Positions 23,609 through 35,819 of a DNA stretch of 64,000 nucleotides are shown piece by piece. Below the pieces are notes generated by a model. That model was not told where the DNA came from, ran no database searches, and saw only the letters and a list, made by a program, of their open reading frames with translations. Numbering within the stretch: position 1 is the first letter of the stretch; the number at the start of each line of letters is the position of its first letter. The position numbers and the translations under genes are program-made. The stretch is from Endomychus coccineus (taxonomy: Eukaryota; Arthropoda; Insecta; Coleoptera; Endomychidae): assembly GCA_958510875.1 (NCBI GenBank), contig CAUEHT010000005.1, positions 1 through 64,000 of the forward strand, given 5' to 3'.

Positions 23609-26600
23609 TCATCTTTCTTCCCTCTCTTCGGTCTCGATTGTGTTACGAATGACTCTGTATGTATTTTGCCAACCTGATTCAGATGCAACTAAACTTCTCA
23701 TCATGTTTTCTGCACCAAATACTACTCCCACTTCTCTCATATACTCCTCCCTCTCTCTGTACCATCTTGGACAAACAAATAGCGTATGCTCCACATCGTC
23801 TATATCTCCACAGTAAGTGCATTTGTCGGTTTCTGATCTTCTCTTGTCATACAGGTACTTCCGAAAACAGCCATGGCCAGAGAGCGCTTGTGTTAAGTAG
23901 TAGTCTACCTCCCCGTGGGGTCTATCAATCCATGTCTCAATATCTGGTATTAGGTGCCAGGTCCATCGCCCGTGTATTCCATTTCTCCAATTCACCTGCC
24001 ACCTGGCCATGAGAGATGCTCTGGTCGCGGTCTTTTGCACGCCCTCATATGTCTCCTTCCTTTCTTCGACTAGGAGTTTTATCGGAGGTACCCCCGCTAT
24101 AACCCCCACCCCTTCCGCCGATACAGTTCTGTATGCGCTGCATATTCTGATGCACATGAGCCTCTGGATTCTCTGTAATTTCTTCATCAGTTTTACGTTT
24201 CGAGTAGCTGGGTGCCACACTGGAGCTGCGTAAAGAATCTGTGAGTGAATGACACTTGAAAGAGTTTTCCTTTTGGAGGCTTTTGGTCCTCCAATATTTG
24301 GCATTAGACTTGACAGAGCCCCAATAGTTCTTTCCGCTTTTACCACCGCTTGGTTGATATGCTCAGCAAACGTAAGTTTGGTGTCTAACGACACTCCTAG
24401 GTATTTAATTGCTTTGCCGAGTTCTACTATAGTGCCCTGTACTTCAAATTGTATTGGGGCTATCTTTCTCTTCGTGGTGAGGAGAACTGCCTCCGTCTTT
24501 TCAGGAGCTAGTTGTAATCCTCTACTCTCCATCCAGTTTGTGACTCGAAGGAGTGCCGTATTTGCCGTGTTCATAAGAGTTTGTTCATCTCTAGCAACTA
24601 CCACCATGGCCACATCGTCCGCGAAACCTATCAGTGTAGTACCGTCGGGTAGCTCGATCCTCAACAGGTCATCTTATAATACATTCCACAGAGTAGGCCC
24701 AAGCACTGATGCCTGTGGAACCCCGCTATTTATACTTATAGTTTCGCTGGTCCCTTCAGCCTCTAGAATCACGCGTCTCTCGGATAGATAGGATGCTATC
24801 ATACTCACCAGGCTCTCATCGATATCTTTCTCTCTTAGTGCTTCTAGGATCAGTTGCCATGATGCACTATTGAATGCATTTCTGACATCCAATGTGATCA
24901 TTGCACATAATCTTCGGTGGGAGTGCGAATAGGATGCCGCATCGCTTGCTATTTTTGTCACTAGATTGATAGCGTCTACGGTCTGTCGCCCTTCTCGAAA
25001 GCCATATTGTTTATCGGAAAGGCCTGCTGTACGTGCCAGCTCCCCTTTGAGCCTCACCAGTATCAACTGCTCGTATAGCTTGCCCTCCACATCCAATAGG
25101 CAAATTGGCCTGTACGACGCAGGATTATCTATTGGTTTGTCACCCTTTCGCAACAACACAATCCTCGCTTTCTTCCACTCAACTGGGAAACTTGCACTAT
25201 TTGCAAGTGAATTGTAGACTGTCAGTACATCTTCCGGTCGATCTATTGCTACTTGCTTTATTATCTCCGGGGGAATGTTTCCTGGTCCTGGTGCCTCATT
25301 GTTTTTCAATTTACTGCATGCGGTTTGCAGTTCATCTAGTGTGAAATTTAAGAATCGAACGTTAATATCACAGTCGAAAATCACAGGTTGGTGTACAGGA
25401 AATAGATGATTTGCTATTTCCTTCATCTTTGGCATCGTCAGGTTTGGTCGACGCGGAAAACCGATCAAGCCCTTCATCACAATTTTGTATCCATCCCCCC
25501 AAATATCACTCTCTACTTCATCGCAAAGTACTTTCCAGCTGTCTTTCTTCTCTTTTTTATGGAATTCCTTAGCATTTTCTTAGTCTCTTTGTAAGCCTCC
25601 CACAGCTGATGGTTCACTTCTGGTTGGTTTCTCTTAGCATTTCTGGAGTAAGCCCTTCTTCTTTGGATACATTCCTTGCGGATCCTTCCTATTTCTTCCG
25701 TCCACCAGTATACTGGTCTTCCTCTATTACTGAATTTTTTCTTCGGCATTGTTTTATCACAGATTTTGACTAGAATATTGGAAAATCTTCCTGCATTGAT
25801 CGTATCCCACAGGTCTCCAGTGTTCTGGATGTCATTCCGCAGTTTTTGACGGTCTAGTTTTTTCACTTGCCAGCCTTTGATCTTCTGTTTGGCTTCATAT
25901 AACTTTTTCTCCCCAACTATTTCGAAGATTATATAGTTGTGGTCGCTTAATGATTCTCTTTTGCTCACTTGTCAGTCAGTAACATGGGTTTTGATGTTAT
26001 TTGTAGCAATCGTCAGGTCCAGAATCGACGAGTAGCCTTGTCTCTGAAACGTTGGTTCATTACCTCGGTTTACAATTGCTAAGTCATTTGCAGCTATCCA
26101 TTCAGTTACGACTTGGCCCCGTCTGTCTGTTATGTCCATGCCCCATTGTGGGGATTTTGCGTTGAAATCGCCGGCTACGATTGCTTCCTCCTTGTTGACT
26201 CTGACCAGATGTCCAATTTCCTCTAGTGTTGCTTCGAGATCTTGAATATCGTCGTTTCCTGAGCAGTAGCAGCTGTAGATGGGAAAGTTACTAGTAGTTA
26301 CATACGTAAAACCAGAGCCATGCCCTTGCCTTCTTAATGTTACCTCTTCATCAGTAATTTTGATAGCACTATCCAGTTTCTCGTCGTATATCCAGTCTTT
26401 CCTATTTCTAATGGCATTTCGGTTTGGTTCAGATAATAATATCACTCCCACTTTCAGTTCTCTAGCATTTGCCAATGCCAAATCGTGCACAGTACGGCTT
26501 CTGTTCGCATTAATCTGCAGGATTTTAATCTTGATCAATACGTTCCCACGGTACCCCCATATTTCTCCTGTTCCTGATTGTTGCGCACTTTGAATAGTTC
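23609..26600 (-). pseudogene. R1-clade ORF2: endonuclease, reverse transcriptase, CCHC tail
   Basis: Order N to C: apurinic-like endonuclease (KILQINANRSRTVHDL, VILLSEPNR, AIVAGDFNAKSPQWG, SILDLTIA; 26530-25972); linker; reverse transcriptase (NNEAPGPGNIPPEI, SYRPICLLDVEGK, TLDVRNAFNSASW, GVPQASVLGPTLWNVL, IGFADDVAMVV; about 25320-24600); and C-terminal knuckle CTYCGDIDDVEHTLFVC near 23800. This is the R1-type plan used for target-primed insertion. Lesions: in-frame stops at about 25971 and 24674, and a frameshift near 25550. All catalytic motifs remain readable. Confidence 0.85.
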
Positions 26601-26820
26601 GATTGATGCCCCACTTGTTTGCAATGAATGCAGTAGGGTTCATTCGTACATTCGTTTGCTCTGTGTCTTTTTTTGCCACATTTCAGACAGAGACGCTCTC
26701 TATCTGGTCCCTTGCAGTCTGCTTTGACGTGCCCATGTTCCCAGCATTTGAAGCATTTGATATCATCTTTCCTTTCTAAAATTCTGCTGTTAGTCCAACC
26801 GATTTTTATCTTTTCCTTCT
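26590..26820 (-). pseudogene. R1-clade ORF1 (gag-like) C-terminus with three CCHC knuckles
   Basis: The minus strand reads IKCFKCWEHGHVKADC, LCLKCGKKRHRANEC and YCIHCKQVGHQSNYSKC: three consecutive C-x2-C-x4-H-x4/5-C knuckles typical of R1-group ORF1, which binds the element RNA. It overlaps the start of ORF2. The N-terminal part is lost to 5' truncation at the microsatellite. Confidence 0.8.
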
Positions 26821-26846
26821 GTATCTATCTATCTATCTATCTATCT
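26821..26846. repeat. (TCTA)n between R1 copies A and B
   Basis: About six TCTA units between the 5' end of copy A and the T-run of copy B. Confidence 0.95.
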
Positions 26847-29829
26847 TTTTTTTTAGAAGGGGTAAAAAATCTTCTTAAGACGCACCAGCCTGTTGTTTTA
26901 TCGGCTGGCCAGTGTCGGATTCGGTCCCTAGGGAACCGCCTACCGACTAAAAAATTTCCCCTTCAGTAGTTTACAGCATAGCGTATCAGAAACCGCTTTC
27001 GCATTACTTCAATACGCTGTGCTTGTCATTCAATTCCCTTCTGGAATTTAATCAGAGTCTTCGACTCAGTCTCTCCTCTCTCTCTTTGGTTTCTATTATT
27101 CCACGGATGGTTTCATACGCGTTAACCCAGGACGCGTCACTTTCAAGTAGGAATTCCATCATAGTTAGTGGGTTGAATATGCTCCCCGTACGGCGTGAGA
27201 ATTCTCTGCGCTGGTCTCCCCATCTGATACAGGAGAACAGGGTATGCCGTGCGTCATCTTCTTCCGAGCAGTAGGTACACCTGCTCGAGTCGGCTCTGTT
27301 GCGATCAAACAGATACTTTTTGAAGCAACCGTGACCCGATAACGCCTGTGTGATGAAATAATCTATTTCACCGTGTTGCCGACTTGTCCATCGTACAATA
27401 TCTGGAATTAGGACGTGTGTCCATCTTCCTTTTGCACTATTGCTCCAGCTTTCTTGCCACACTAGCATCATTTGGGCCCTGGCCAAAACCTTATCTGTTC
27501 CAGCGTATTTCTCCTTCCTCTCCATTATTTGGAGTTCAATCGGGGGTATTCCCGAAATGACGCACGCTGCTTCCGTTGAAATAGTGGCAACTCTGATGGT
27601 CATTTTCCTTTGAATGCTCCTAAGCTTGGTCACGAGTTTTTTATTTTTTGTTGCTTCATACCATGATGGACAACCGTAGAGTGGTTGAGAGTGGACCACA
27701 CTCGAATAAAGCTTGCATTTCGAGGAGCTAGGCCCCCCTACGTTCGGTATAAGACATGATAGAGCCTTGGTCGTTTTCTCTGCTTTCTCGATAACCTTCC
27801 CAACGTGCACTGCAAAGGTGAGTTTGGTATCCATCCATACCCCAAGATATTTTACTGCACTTTTGGGATTTATCGTTACTCCCTGAAGGCTGAAAGAAAT
27901 TGGTCCCATCTTCCTTTTTTTGTCAGCAATACTGCTTCCGTTTTTTCTGGTGCTACCTGCAGTATGTTTCTCTCCATCCAGTTACAAATCCGTTGTAGAC
28001 CTGCATTTGCTGTGTTCATGAGAATCTCCTCATTCTTTGCAACAACTACCATTGCCACATCGTCTGCGAAGCCCACCAATTCCGCTCCAGTAGGCAACTC
28101 CATCTCTAGAAGGTCGTCGTACAAGATGTTCCACAGTGTCGGGCCCAGTACGGATCCTTGGGGAACACCACTGTTTATGTCGAGCATCCCGCTGTCACTC
28201 CCTTCCACGAAAAGTAAACCCCTGTTTGAGAGGTAAGACGCAATGACGCTGATCAGACTCTCGTCTATACCTCTGGTCCTTAGTTTGTTAAGGATGAGTT
28301 GCCACGATGCATTATTAAATGCATTTCTGACATCTATCGTAATCATGGCACACAGCCTACGATGTCCATGCGAGTATTCTTCAGCATTTCTAGCTATGGA
28401 TATCACCCTATTTATTGCATCCACTGTTTGCCTGCCCTTTCGAAAGCCAAACTGTCTGTCGGATAAGCTTCCGGTGCGTTCCAGTTCGCTGTGTAATCTA
28501 CCAAGCAATAGATGTTCGTATAATTTTCCTTCAACATCAAGCAGGCATATCGGTCTGTAAGATGAGGGGTTATCCAGTGGCTTTTCTCCTTTCCGCAGGA
28601 GCAACAAAGCAGCCTTTTTCCATTCATCAGGGAAGTCAGCTCGACTCGCCAGATCATTGTAGAGTGATAGGACGTATTTGGGGTTTTTCTCAGCTAGAGC
28701 TTTCAGTATTTCTGCAGGTATTTTTCCAGGCCCTGGAGCTTTGTTGTTTTTGAGTTTAGAAACTGCGGCTGTGAGTTCTTCTGCATTAAAATTTAGGAAC
28801 GTAGAGTTTCGGTCACAGAGGAAAGTCACTATTGTATGAGTAGGAAAAAGGTGACTTGCCACTTCTTCCATAGTCTCTAAAGTGAGATTGATCCTGGGCG
28901 GGTAACCAAGTAGACCCTTCATCACTATCATATAACCTTCCCCCCATATGTCACTATCTACAGCATTGCAAATGTTCTTCCAGTGATTCCTTTTCGCTTT
29001 CTTGATTTCGTTTCTCAGAAGTTTTCTGCTCTCTTGGTATGCAGTCCACAGTTCCTGGTTCACGTGTTGCTGGTCTCTTTTTGCGTTTCTTGTATATCGC
29101 CTTCTCTGTCTCAAACAGTTTTTTCGCAGTTCCGCTATGTCGTTATTCCACCAGTACACTGGGCGACGGTTTGGTATCGTTTTTTTCTTGGGCATTGACT
29201 CGTCGCATAGCTGCTCAAGTTTACCAGAGAAAACTGGAGCTGTTGTAGCGGTTTTGTCTTCCGTGATTTGTTGAATAGCCTGCTCAAGTTTATGGCGGTT
29301 GAGCTTGTTTGTGTTCCAACCGCAATCCCGTATACTTCCTGATATGGCTGGGTTTTGTCTTGTTCCTAGAACTTCAAAAAGAATATAATTATGATCGCTT
29401 AGAGATTCCTCTTCCAGGACTTCCCAGTTGGTGATGTTGCCTGCAAGATTTGGCGTGGAGATAGTTAGGTCTAGTATCGAGCCATAATCCCTCCTAATGA
29501 AGGTGGGTTTATCTCCCTGATTCGCAATTATCATGTCGTTTGATGCGATCCATTCGGTCATAATTTGACCTCTCCTGTCGGTAGCAGGCATACCCCAGTG
29601 TGGAGATTTCGCATTGAAGTCTCCGGCTATGATGGCCCTCTCGTAGCCGGTCATAATCATGCTTCCTATTTCGGTGAGAGTTGTTTCAAGATTTTCTAGG
29701 TCTTCGTTTCCCGAGGAGTAGCAGCTAAAAATGGTGAATTCTCTGGTTTTAACATATGTGTACCCTGAACCCTGTCCTTGCTCTATGAGTGTAATTCGAG
29801 GGTCAGTAACCTTGACTGCTGTGTTCAGG
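26847..29829 (-). mobile_element. R1-clade LINE copy B, inserted in (TCTA)n
   Basis: A-tail at 26846-26854 (T-run) and 5' truncation at 29829, each directly next to TCTA repeats. Its 3' UTR is nearly identical to copy C (29998-30143), so B and C are one family. Copy A is a diverged relative. Confidence 0.88.
27052..29829 (-). pseudogene. R1-clade ORF2, nearly complete
   Basis: The frame is open from the truncated 5' end at 29829. Endonuclease: AIIAGDFNAKSPHWG and SILDLTIS, with catalytic-type DxN and SDHN. RT: NNKAPGPGKIPAEIL, SYRPICLLDVEGK, MITIDVRNAFNNASW, GVPQGSVLGPTLWNILYDD, VGFADDVAMVV. C-terminal CCHC: CTYCSEEDDARHTLFSC. The only clear lesion is a one-base frameshift in the A-run near 27915; the first part of the endonuclease is lost to 5' truncation. 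It is better preserved than copy A, implying a younger insertion. Confidence 0.87.
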
Positions 29830-29986
<157 letters not shown>

Positions 29987-30142
29987 TTTTTTTTTTATAG
30001 AAGGGGTAAAAAATCTTCTTAAGACGCACCAGCCTGTTGTTCTATCGGCTGGCCAGTGTCGGATTCGGTCCCTAGGGAACCGCCTACCGACTAAAAAATT
30101 TCCCCTTCAGTAGTTTACAGCATAGCGTATCAGAATCCGCTT

Positions 30143-30143
<1 letters not shown>
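29987..30143 (-). mobile_element. R1-clade LINE copy C, 3' end only
   Basis: About 145 bp of 3' UTR (plus strand GAAGGGGTAAAAAATCTTCT onward) plus T-run, almost identical to 26855-26990 of copy B, with (TCTA)n on both sides. A severely 5'-truncated insertion. Confidence 0.9.
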
Positions 30144-30185
<42 letters not shown>

Positions 30186-30204
30186 ATCTATCTATCTATC
30201 TATG

Positions 30205-30295
<91 letters not shown>

Positions 30296-30306
30296 ATCTA
30301 TCTATC
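30144..30306. repeat. (TCTA)n with (TA)n interruptions
   Basis: TCTA array with (TA)n islands at about 30173-30182 and 30266-30292. Confidence 0.95.
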
Positions 30307-30468
30307 ATAATTTGACTTTTTTCCACCTCCAGCATCAGAACTGTACCCTCAAATTTTGAAATGTCTTATAATAACTTTAAGACATATTTTATACAGAACA
30401 ATAAGATTATGCGATAATCATTCATACGGATATCAATAATTTTTATTTATATCATATCAGAATCTTAC

Positions 30469-30662
30469 TTGATAAAACATTTGCCGAGCAGGTGGTATCA
30501 CATTAGGCTTCAGAATATAACAGCGTTCTTCTAATGCAAATTTAGGTTTTCTTGCAACATTGTCCTTTAGAGAAATCCGTTTGACAGCAGAAGAACCATC
30601 ATAATATTTTATGGTTTTACTCGTATACGTCCTTTTCGCTTCGATTTTGAGATTAGTTCCAA
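30469..30662 (-). CDS. Possible host-gene internal exon
   Basis: On the minus strand a pyrimidine-rich stretch and TTTTCAG acceptor precede a 194-base segment ending in CAA followed by GTAAGA. One frame is fully open and reads like ordinary protein: basic at first (KIEAKRTYTSKTIKYYDG), then VKRISLKDNVARKPKFALEE and VIPPARQMFYQ. No transposon family is recognised. I do not recognise the protein. Neighbouring exons were not found in the window, so this could be an isolated exon of a long-intron gene or chance. It is the only non-transposon coding candidate here. Confidence 0.4.
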
Positions 30663-31103
30663 CTGAAAATAGGAAAAAGCATGTCTAATTTTCATGTTCA
30701 TGTGAATGATAGGAAAAACTCTCTTCGCATGATATTTAAAATTAGTATTCTCTGGTTCCTAAAGCCTCTAGGTGAGCGGGGAATATAACAGTATGAAATA
30801 GTAATAATAAAACCCAGAGTAAACTCTACGTAAGCCCACTGATGATCGATGGTACATATAGAACATGAAAACCTGTATTACTGCATTATTCATTTGCCCA
30901 CGAATAAATCATCATCGTCATAGCAAATACCAAAACCTTGTTTCGTGTAGCTTTCTTCATCCCAATAACGGTTACGGGGACTGTGGCACATAACATTATC
31001 CATTCACCACATCACCACTTCCGAATATATTTCGACAAGAAGAAAGCTCACGAATTTTACATTCGCCGGGATAAAATATATCTATTTAATAATTCCCACT
31101 CGC

Positions 31104-31143
<40 letters not shown>

Positions 31144-31204
31144 GCTGTGTTGGGTTGCCGGGATATACTCCGCGTTGTTGTAGATTGGTTTCGATAGAAA
31201 CCGT
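30663..31204. other. Non-coding stretch
   Basis: AT-rich, with a (TA)n-type tract at 31105-31142; no recognisable gene. If 30469-30662 is an exon, this is intron. Confidence 0.4.
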
Positions 31205-31205
31205 T

Positions 31206-31254
31206 GATATGACGACGTTTCGGCACAATCTCATGTACCATCCTCAGGTCTTCT
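31206..31254 (-). ncRNA. Hammerhead-ribozyme-like motif (third sequence type)
   Basis: The minus strand reads GAC, CTGAGGA, a hairpin with GGTAC/GTGCC strands (one G-U), GAAA, palindromic ACGT, C, then GTC. The boxes match CUGANGA and GAAA. Stem I is only 3 bp (GAC/GTC). As in the other copies one nucleotide (U) is unpaired after the first box. No Penelope coding sequence lies beside it. Confidence 0.45.
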
Positions 31255-32090
31255 CTTCAGAGCTGCTGCTCTGCTTCGAGTTAACTTGAAACTGATCTCC
31301 GTTGATCCTGTTGGATAAACTGGTGTACAATCTATCAAGTTTTCCTCTAGACAACAACGCACAACTGTAATAATCCGGGGGATTATAATTTTTCACGATT
31401 GAATCAAGTAGCGTAAGCAGGAGAAAACTCCTGAAAAATTAAGTTACTCTAAGTAAACCAGGAATACTAGACACATGAGAGTACGTCTCGAATCATTCCG
31501 TAGCGTGTAGTTCCGTCCTTACGGGCTTTTTCATAACCTAAAATTCTAAATTCCTGACAGGAACAGACTATACATAGACATTCTGGATTCAACAATTAGA
31601 ATTCTATTCAGTTTTAAATAATGGAATGCCAGACCGGCAACAGGGAGTAAAGTTGTACGTGATTTTTAAAAATTAGAGCATTCGAATGCTGAATTGCACT
31701 TAGTTCACAAGCGACAGCCGAAACCACTGTGTCAGCGGCGTCGTTAGAGTGTATTTTGTGGTCACTCGCTGCCCCTCGATATGGAAAACAGGCAACTTTA
31801 AATACAGATTTGTGTGTTAGGGCAAAGTACAATTTGGTACAACAAACCTCATTGGCCAATTTGAAATGTTTCGAGCTGGTAGGGAAGCGAAACTTCGGAG
31901 GGATTCGAATTATAAAAATGAAAACTCGTAGGAAGAAGGGCAGTTCCTGTGTCGTATCTTTCTGGGGAAGCTCACTTCCTTGTACATATAGCTCCGTCTC
32001 TCTCAAAGCCAGATTCATTAATTCTTTTAATTGATATTTTTAACTTAGTCATTTGATTGTTTTTTTTGTATTACAAGTTACAAGATTTCT
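31255..32090. other. No recognised feature
   Basis: Overlapping open frames at 31614-32018 (minus) and 31729-32034 (plus) show no domain. GC content is slightly higher than in the surroundings. Confidence 0.35.
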
Positions 32091-32094
32091 ATTT

Positions 32095-33977
32095 TTACAA
32101 CTATATTCTTCTTTTCTTTATTACTCAAAGTAAATTAATTCATTCGAATCAATTTTTATCATTCTTAAAGTTTACTTTCATTCACCTAAAATCATTCTAA
32201 GTATCAGTTTTAAGAGAACTTACATTTTACTAACTAGAATCTAAAATAACCTGTAAAAGAAATAGTGGAGAACGTCATTGGTAACTTGATGATAGAAATC
32301 TAAAGTAATTTGATATTTTGGAGAATTTATTTCCTTTAACGATTAGACAATTTGATCTGGGTGCGAGAGAGAACTGGCTCCGGGGTGTAATTTATAACTC
32401 AACAAAAAGACGTCGCGTAATACATTTTGTGAAAGCCGTGCGTGAAGTGTAAACTCAGGTGTTACTGGTTTACTTTGTGGACTAAGGATTGAATACTGAG
32501 TCAGGGTAAGTCTTCAGAAAAAGCTATTTAGTCTGTGTTCAAGCCAAAAATTCTGAGGTCAGCACCCCCCTTTTCTCGTTTTTGTGTTGGTTTATAGAGG
32601 ACCGTAACCATTAATAGAGTATTTTGATTTAATAGAAGTAAGTGTATTGATCCATCTGCCGAATTTCTCATATTTTGTAGTGCATATAGGTGACCTACTT
32701 AAGATAGGTATAATTGAAATTAGGGTTATTGTAGGTGTAGAGTCAAATACCTAATTATTTGGGGGACTATTGGGAAAGATCATTATTTAAAAGTTGCAAT
32801 AAGGGTATTTAATTTAGAATTTGAAGGGTTCTTAAAACCGCTATTGAGACCCTGATCCTTAAGGACAGGGAGAGTTAGCCATAAGCGGCGAATTTAAGAG
32901 AAAGTGTTTGAGTTCATCTTGAAAACTAGGGTTTCATTATATTGTTTAATTTGTTGAATAAATTTACTAGATCTACATATACATAGCGAACCAAGTAGTT
33001 GTGGATAAGGCAACAGGGCTAGTTATTTAGAGAATCACCCTTCCGGAACCTCAACTTTACTACCAGTGGCCCCTCTGGGTTACTCCACAACCTATAGTTA
33101 CTTATCCGTCAGATTGGTACATTCAAAAATAAGGTTAGCCCCCAAAGAAACAACTCCCTGGCGTCGTTACATCAGGCAAATCAATAATTCACTGATTGAT
33201 CGGTCTCGATAAAGTTTTATCAAATTTATTATATATTGTTTTTACAAACCATTCAGATAACTAGCATCAAATTAATTTCGTTTAATTTAAATTTTGTTTT
33301 GTTTCTTGTTGGCTATTTGTCATATTTTTCCCTTTATGTTTATATGTATGAGACTTAGTGTATATATATACATCTGTGTGATTATTATTGTTTTTGTATA
33401 CGATTAACTTTTTCACCAATATACACCTTATTCTGTTTGCATTGTTCTTCATTGATACACCATCCCTTAAATAAAGTTATAGAGGAATAGAATAATCCTG
33501 TTGTGATTGTCATTCCGAACATCTTCAGCAACGTGAAGCTGTCATACTAGCATAGTATATACTTCGGCCAGGAAAGGCCCGCTACTAAACAATTTTATAC
33601 CAAGTGCTACTGGAGAGGAACTCGTTCGAGTTTAGTTTCGTTCCCTGGACTATTCACTAAAACATCTCAAAAGGGAACTGGTGGCAGCTAAATTCAATCC
33701 ATTCTACCAACGACAGGGCACTCCTCGGTAGTGTAACCCTGTAAATTACACTCTCCGCAACCCTCGAGTTGCATAAAAGGGTAGCTATCCCAGCATAGTT
33801 ACAATAAGGTTTCCACTCTCCGTAGCAACATATGATCACATAAGGCTTTGACCTGAGGGAACAGTAAACAAACATAACCTAGTAATTTCTTGAGCAGGAT
33901 TTGGTATGCCTGGCTTGTGTGTAATAACATCATAAATAAGTTCATTATATTGCTCCCAAATTACCAGCTCAGAATTT
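32095..33977 (+). repeat. 5' LTR of the Gypsy element (about 1.9 kb)
   Basis: About 1.88 kb that recurs, with substitutions and small indels, at 40577-46816 once the inserted LINE is removed. The shared run starts near TTACTCAAAGTAA (32115 against 40595) and ends near GCTCAGAATTTTACA. Polymorphic differences throughout indicate an old insertion. Exact ends are uncertain by some tens of bases. No coding frame. Unusually long for a Gypsy LTR. Confidence 0.8.
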
Positions 33978-34889
33978 TACATATGGTGTTGCAGCGGTAA
34001 TATCTTAGGTTTTTCAAGCCTAAATAACAAGGTGATAATCCACGTCTTCGAAAAAATTTAGTAGTGCTAGTGACAGTTTCGGAAGTAAACAAAACAAGAA
34101 ATTGAAGTGTTTCGTTTAAAGTGAGGTTATAACGCAAGGGAAATAACAGTGCGTAGGGTGTTGAGAACATAGAACAGTAAGGTTAATAATTGGGTAGTAG
34201 TTCAATAACCCCAGTAAATAGTAGGTCAGATTATTTAAAGCATATATACACTGAGCGCCTGTGAAATCAGGCATAGCAATTGAGAGTTCGGAAATTATTT
34301 ATTTCCAATTAGGAAGTTAAGGGGTGTGACCATCAGAATAAATAGTAGGTGCTTTAATTTTAATAGCTTGAATTAAGCGCTTACAGCATTGTAGGAGCTC
34401 GCAGACTAGGGCCAAGAGAAAGTGTATTTTATTTTTGTGTAACTAGGTCAAGGAACAGTGAACCAGCAAGGGAAGAAGCCGGGTGAATTGAATCAAAAGG
34501 TGTCTCTCGTGTATAGGCACTAATTACGTGCTCGAGCAGAAAGATTTTGATTCTGGGAGTTCTGCGTTTTGATTTTACATTTTGTTTTATTTTATTTTTT
34601 TTTTTGTTCCCCTAAATTGTTTTGCTTTGCAGGGTCAACCTAATCAGATTATTTTTTTTTTAGTAACAATTTAAGTCAAAATTTTTCTTTCTTTTCATCA
34701 TTCAACGCAGATTGAATTCACCAGTTGTATTTTATTTTTGAATTTCTTTTAAATTCAATTTAGGGAAGTAGCCGAAAGCTAACGAGAGGTCAAATTTTTC
34801 TTTTTTTTTTAGTGGTGTTAGTAGGTACATAGTTGGTTTTTCGGTAGCGGAATCATCAGAGTTGAGAGCTACATCAATCCGGATTTCAA
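33978..34889 (+). other. Leader between 5' LTR and gag
   Basis: Non-coding. TGGTGTTGCAGCGG at 33984 begins with the TGG expected of a tRNA primer-binding site just after the LTR, but I cannot match it to a tRNA. T-rich tracts occur at 34560-34720. Confidence 0.4.
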
Positions 34890-35570
34890 ATGAATCCTGC
34901 AGGTGTACCAGGCCCAGCCCCACTAGCAGCTTCATGGCCAAGTATGCCTTTAGGCATGGTTGCTGGGACAGTGGATCCCTTTTCAGGGAAGAAAAATGTA
35001 AAGGCCTATTTTGCCAAATTAGAGCAAAGGTTTAAGCTGGATGGTTCGTCGGAAGAGAATACTTTGAAAATACTAAAGTTCCGACTAGAAGGGAAAGCGT
35101 ACACTTACTTCCAAGCGGATGCCGATTTGGATAATTTGAAATATGACGACTTGTGAGACAAGCTGATAGAGCGTTTTTCGCCTCTACGAACATCAGGGGA
35201 AAGCTTGGCTCAAGTGGCCAAGTGCATCCAACGTCACGATGAATCGGTGGCCGAATTTGCCACTCGTATTAAGCATTTTGGGAGGCAGGTCTTGGAAGGG
35301 GATCTGATGGATGCAGTGGAAGAAGAAATTCCGGGTTTGAGGAAGAATACTGAACGGACTATGATCCACCAGTTTAAGCAGGGCTCAAGGAAAGAATTGA
35401 TGCGGGATATCGCAACAGCATTAATGCGAGAACCAAGCCTCACCCTCAAAAAGGCGGAGGAAATGGCTAGGCAGTCAGAAAGGGTTGAGCTCCAGTTGAG
35501 GTCAAGACCCTCAGCCACTCTTAGTTTGCCGCGATTTCGGAACCTACGACCAAAGGAATGAACCTAGAGG
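34890..35570 (+). pseudogene. Gypsy gag
   Basis: Starts MNPAGVPGPAPLAASWPSM, followed by the capsid-like retrotransposon gag domain (VDPFSGKKNVKAYFAKLEQR, LKILKFRLEGKAYTYF, then a FATRIKHFGRQVL segment). An in-frame TGA at 35154 splits it; the frame resumes and runs to 35561. A zinc knuckle is not visible before the frame is lost. Gag would form the cytoplasmic particle. Confidence 0.75.
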
Positions 35571-35819
35571 GAGTAGGAAGCCAAACACCGCTCGACCTTC
35601 GGGACAAACAAAACCGGCTTTAAACTAGCACGACCTTGTCCGGAAGCTCCTAGGAGCAAGGTTGCTAGTGGGGTTGAGGAGCAAGGGGAATGGACGTTGG
35701 TATAGCGTCAGGGAAAAGGGAACGGTAACTTCAGAGTCATACAACCCTCGATGGAGAAAGGGACGAGGCCCACAACACCCAGGGTAGTAGTCCCTTGTGT
35801 AGGAGGCATAGGGTCATTC

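Larger units (their letters stand above)
23427..26820 (-). mobile_element. R1-clade LINE copy A, inserted in (TCTA)n
   Basis: Minus-strand element. Its A-tail (T-run 23426-23435) abuts (TCTA)n on one side, and its 5'-truncated end at about 26820 abuts (TCTA)n on the other. It contains the ORF1 C-terminus and a nearly full ORF2. Related to copy B but clearly a different family, including a different 3' UTR. Confidence 0.88.

Noticed and set aside
31614..32034. Overlapping open frames of 134 and 101 codons on opposite strands
   Set aside because: No domain, no codon pattern or splice context favouring either; probably chance.
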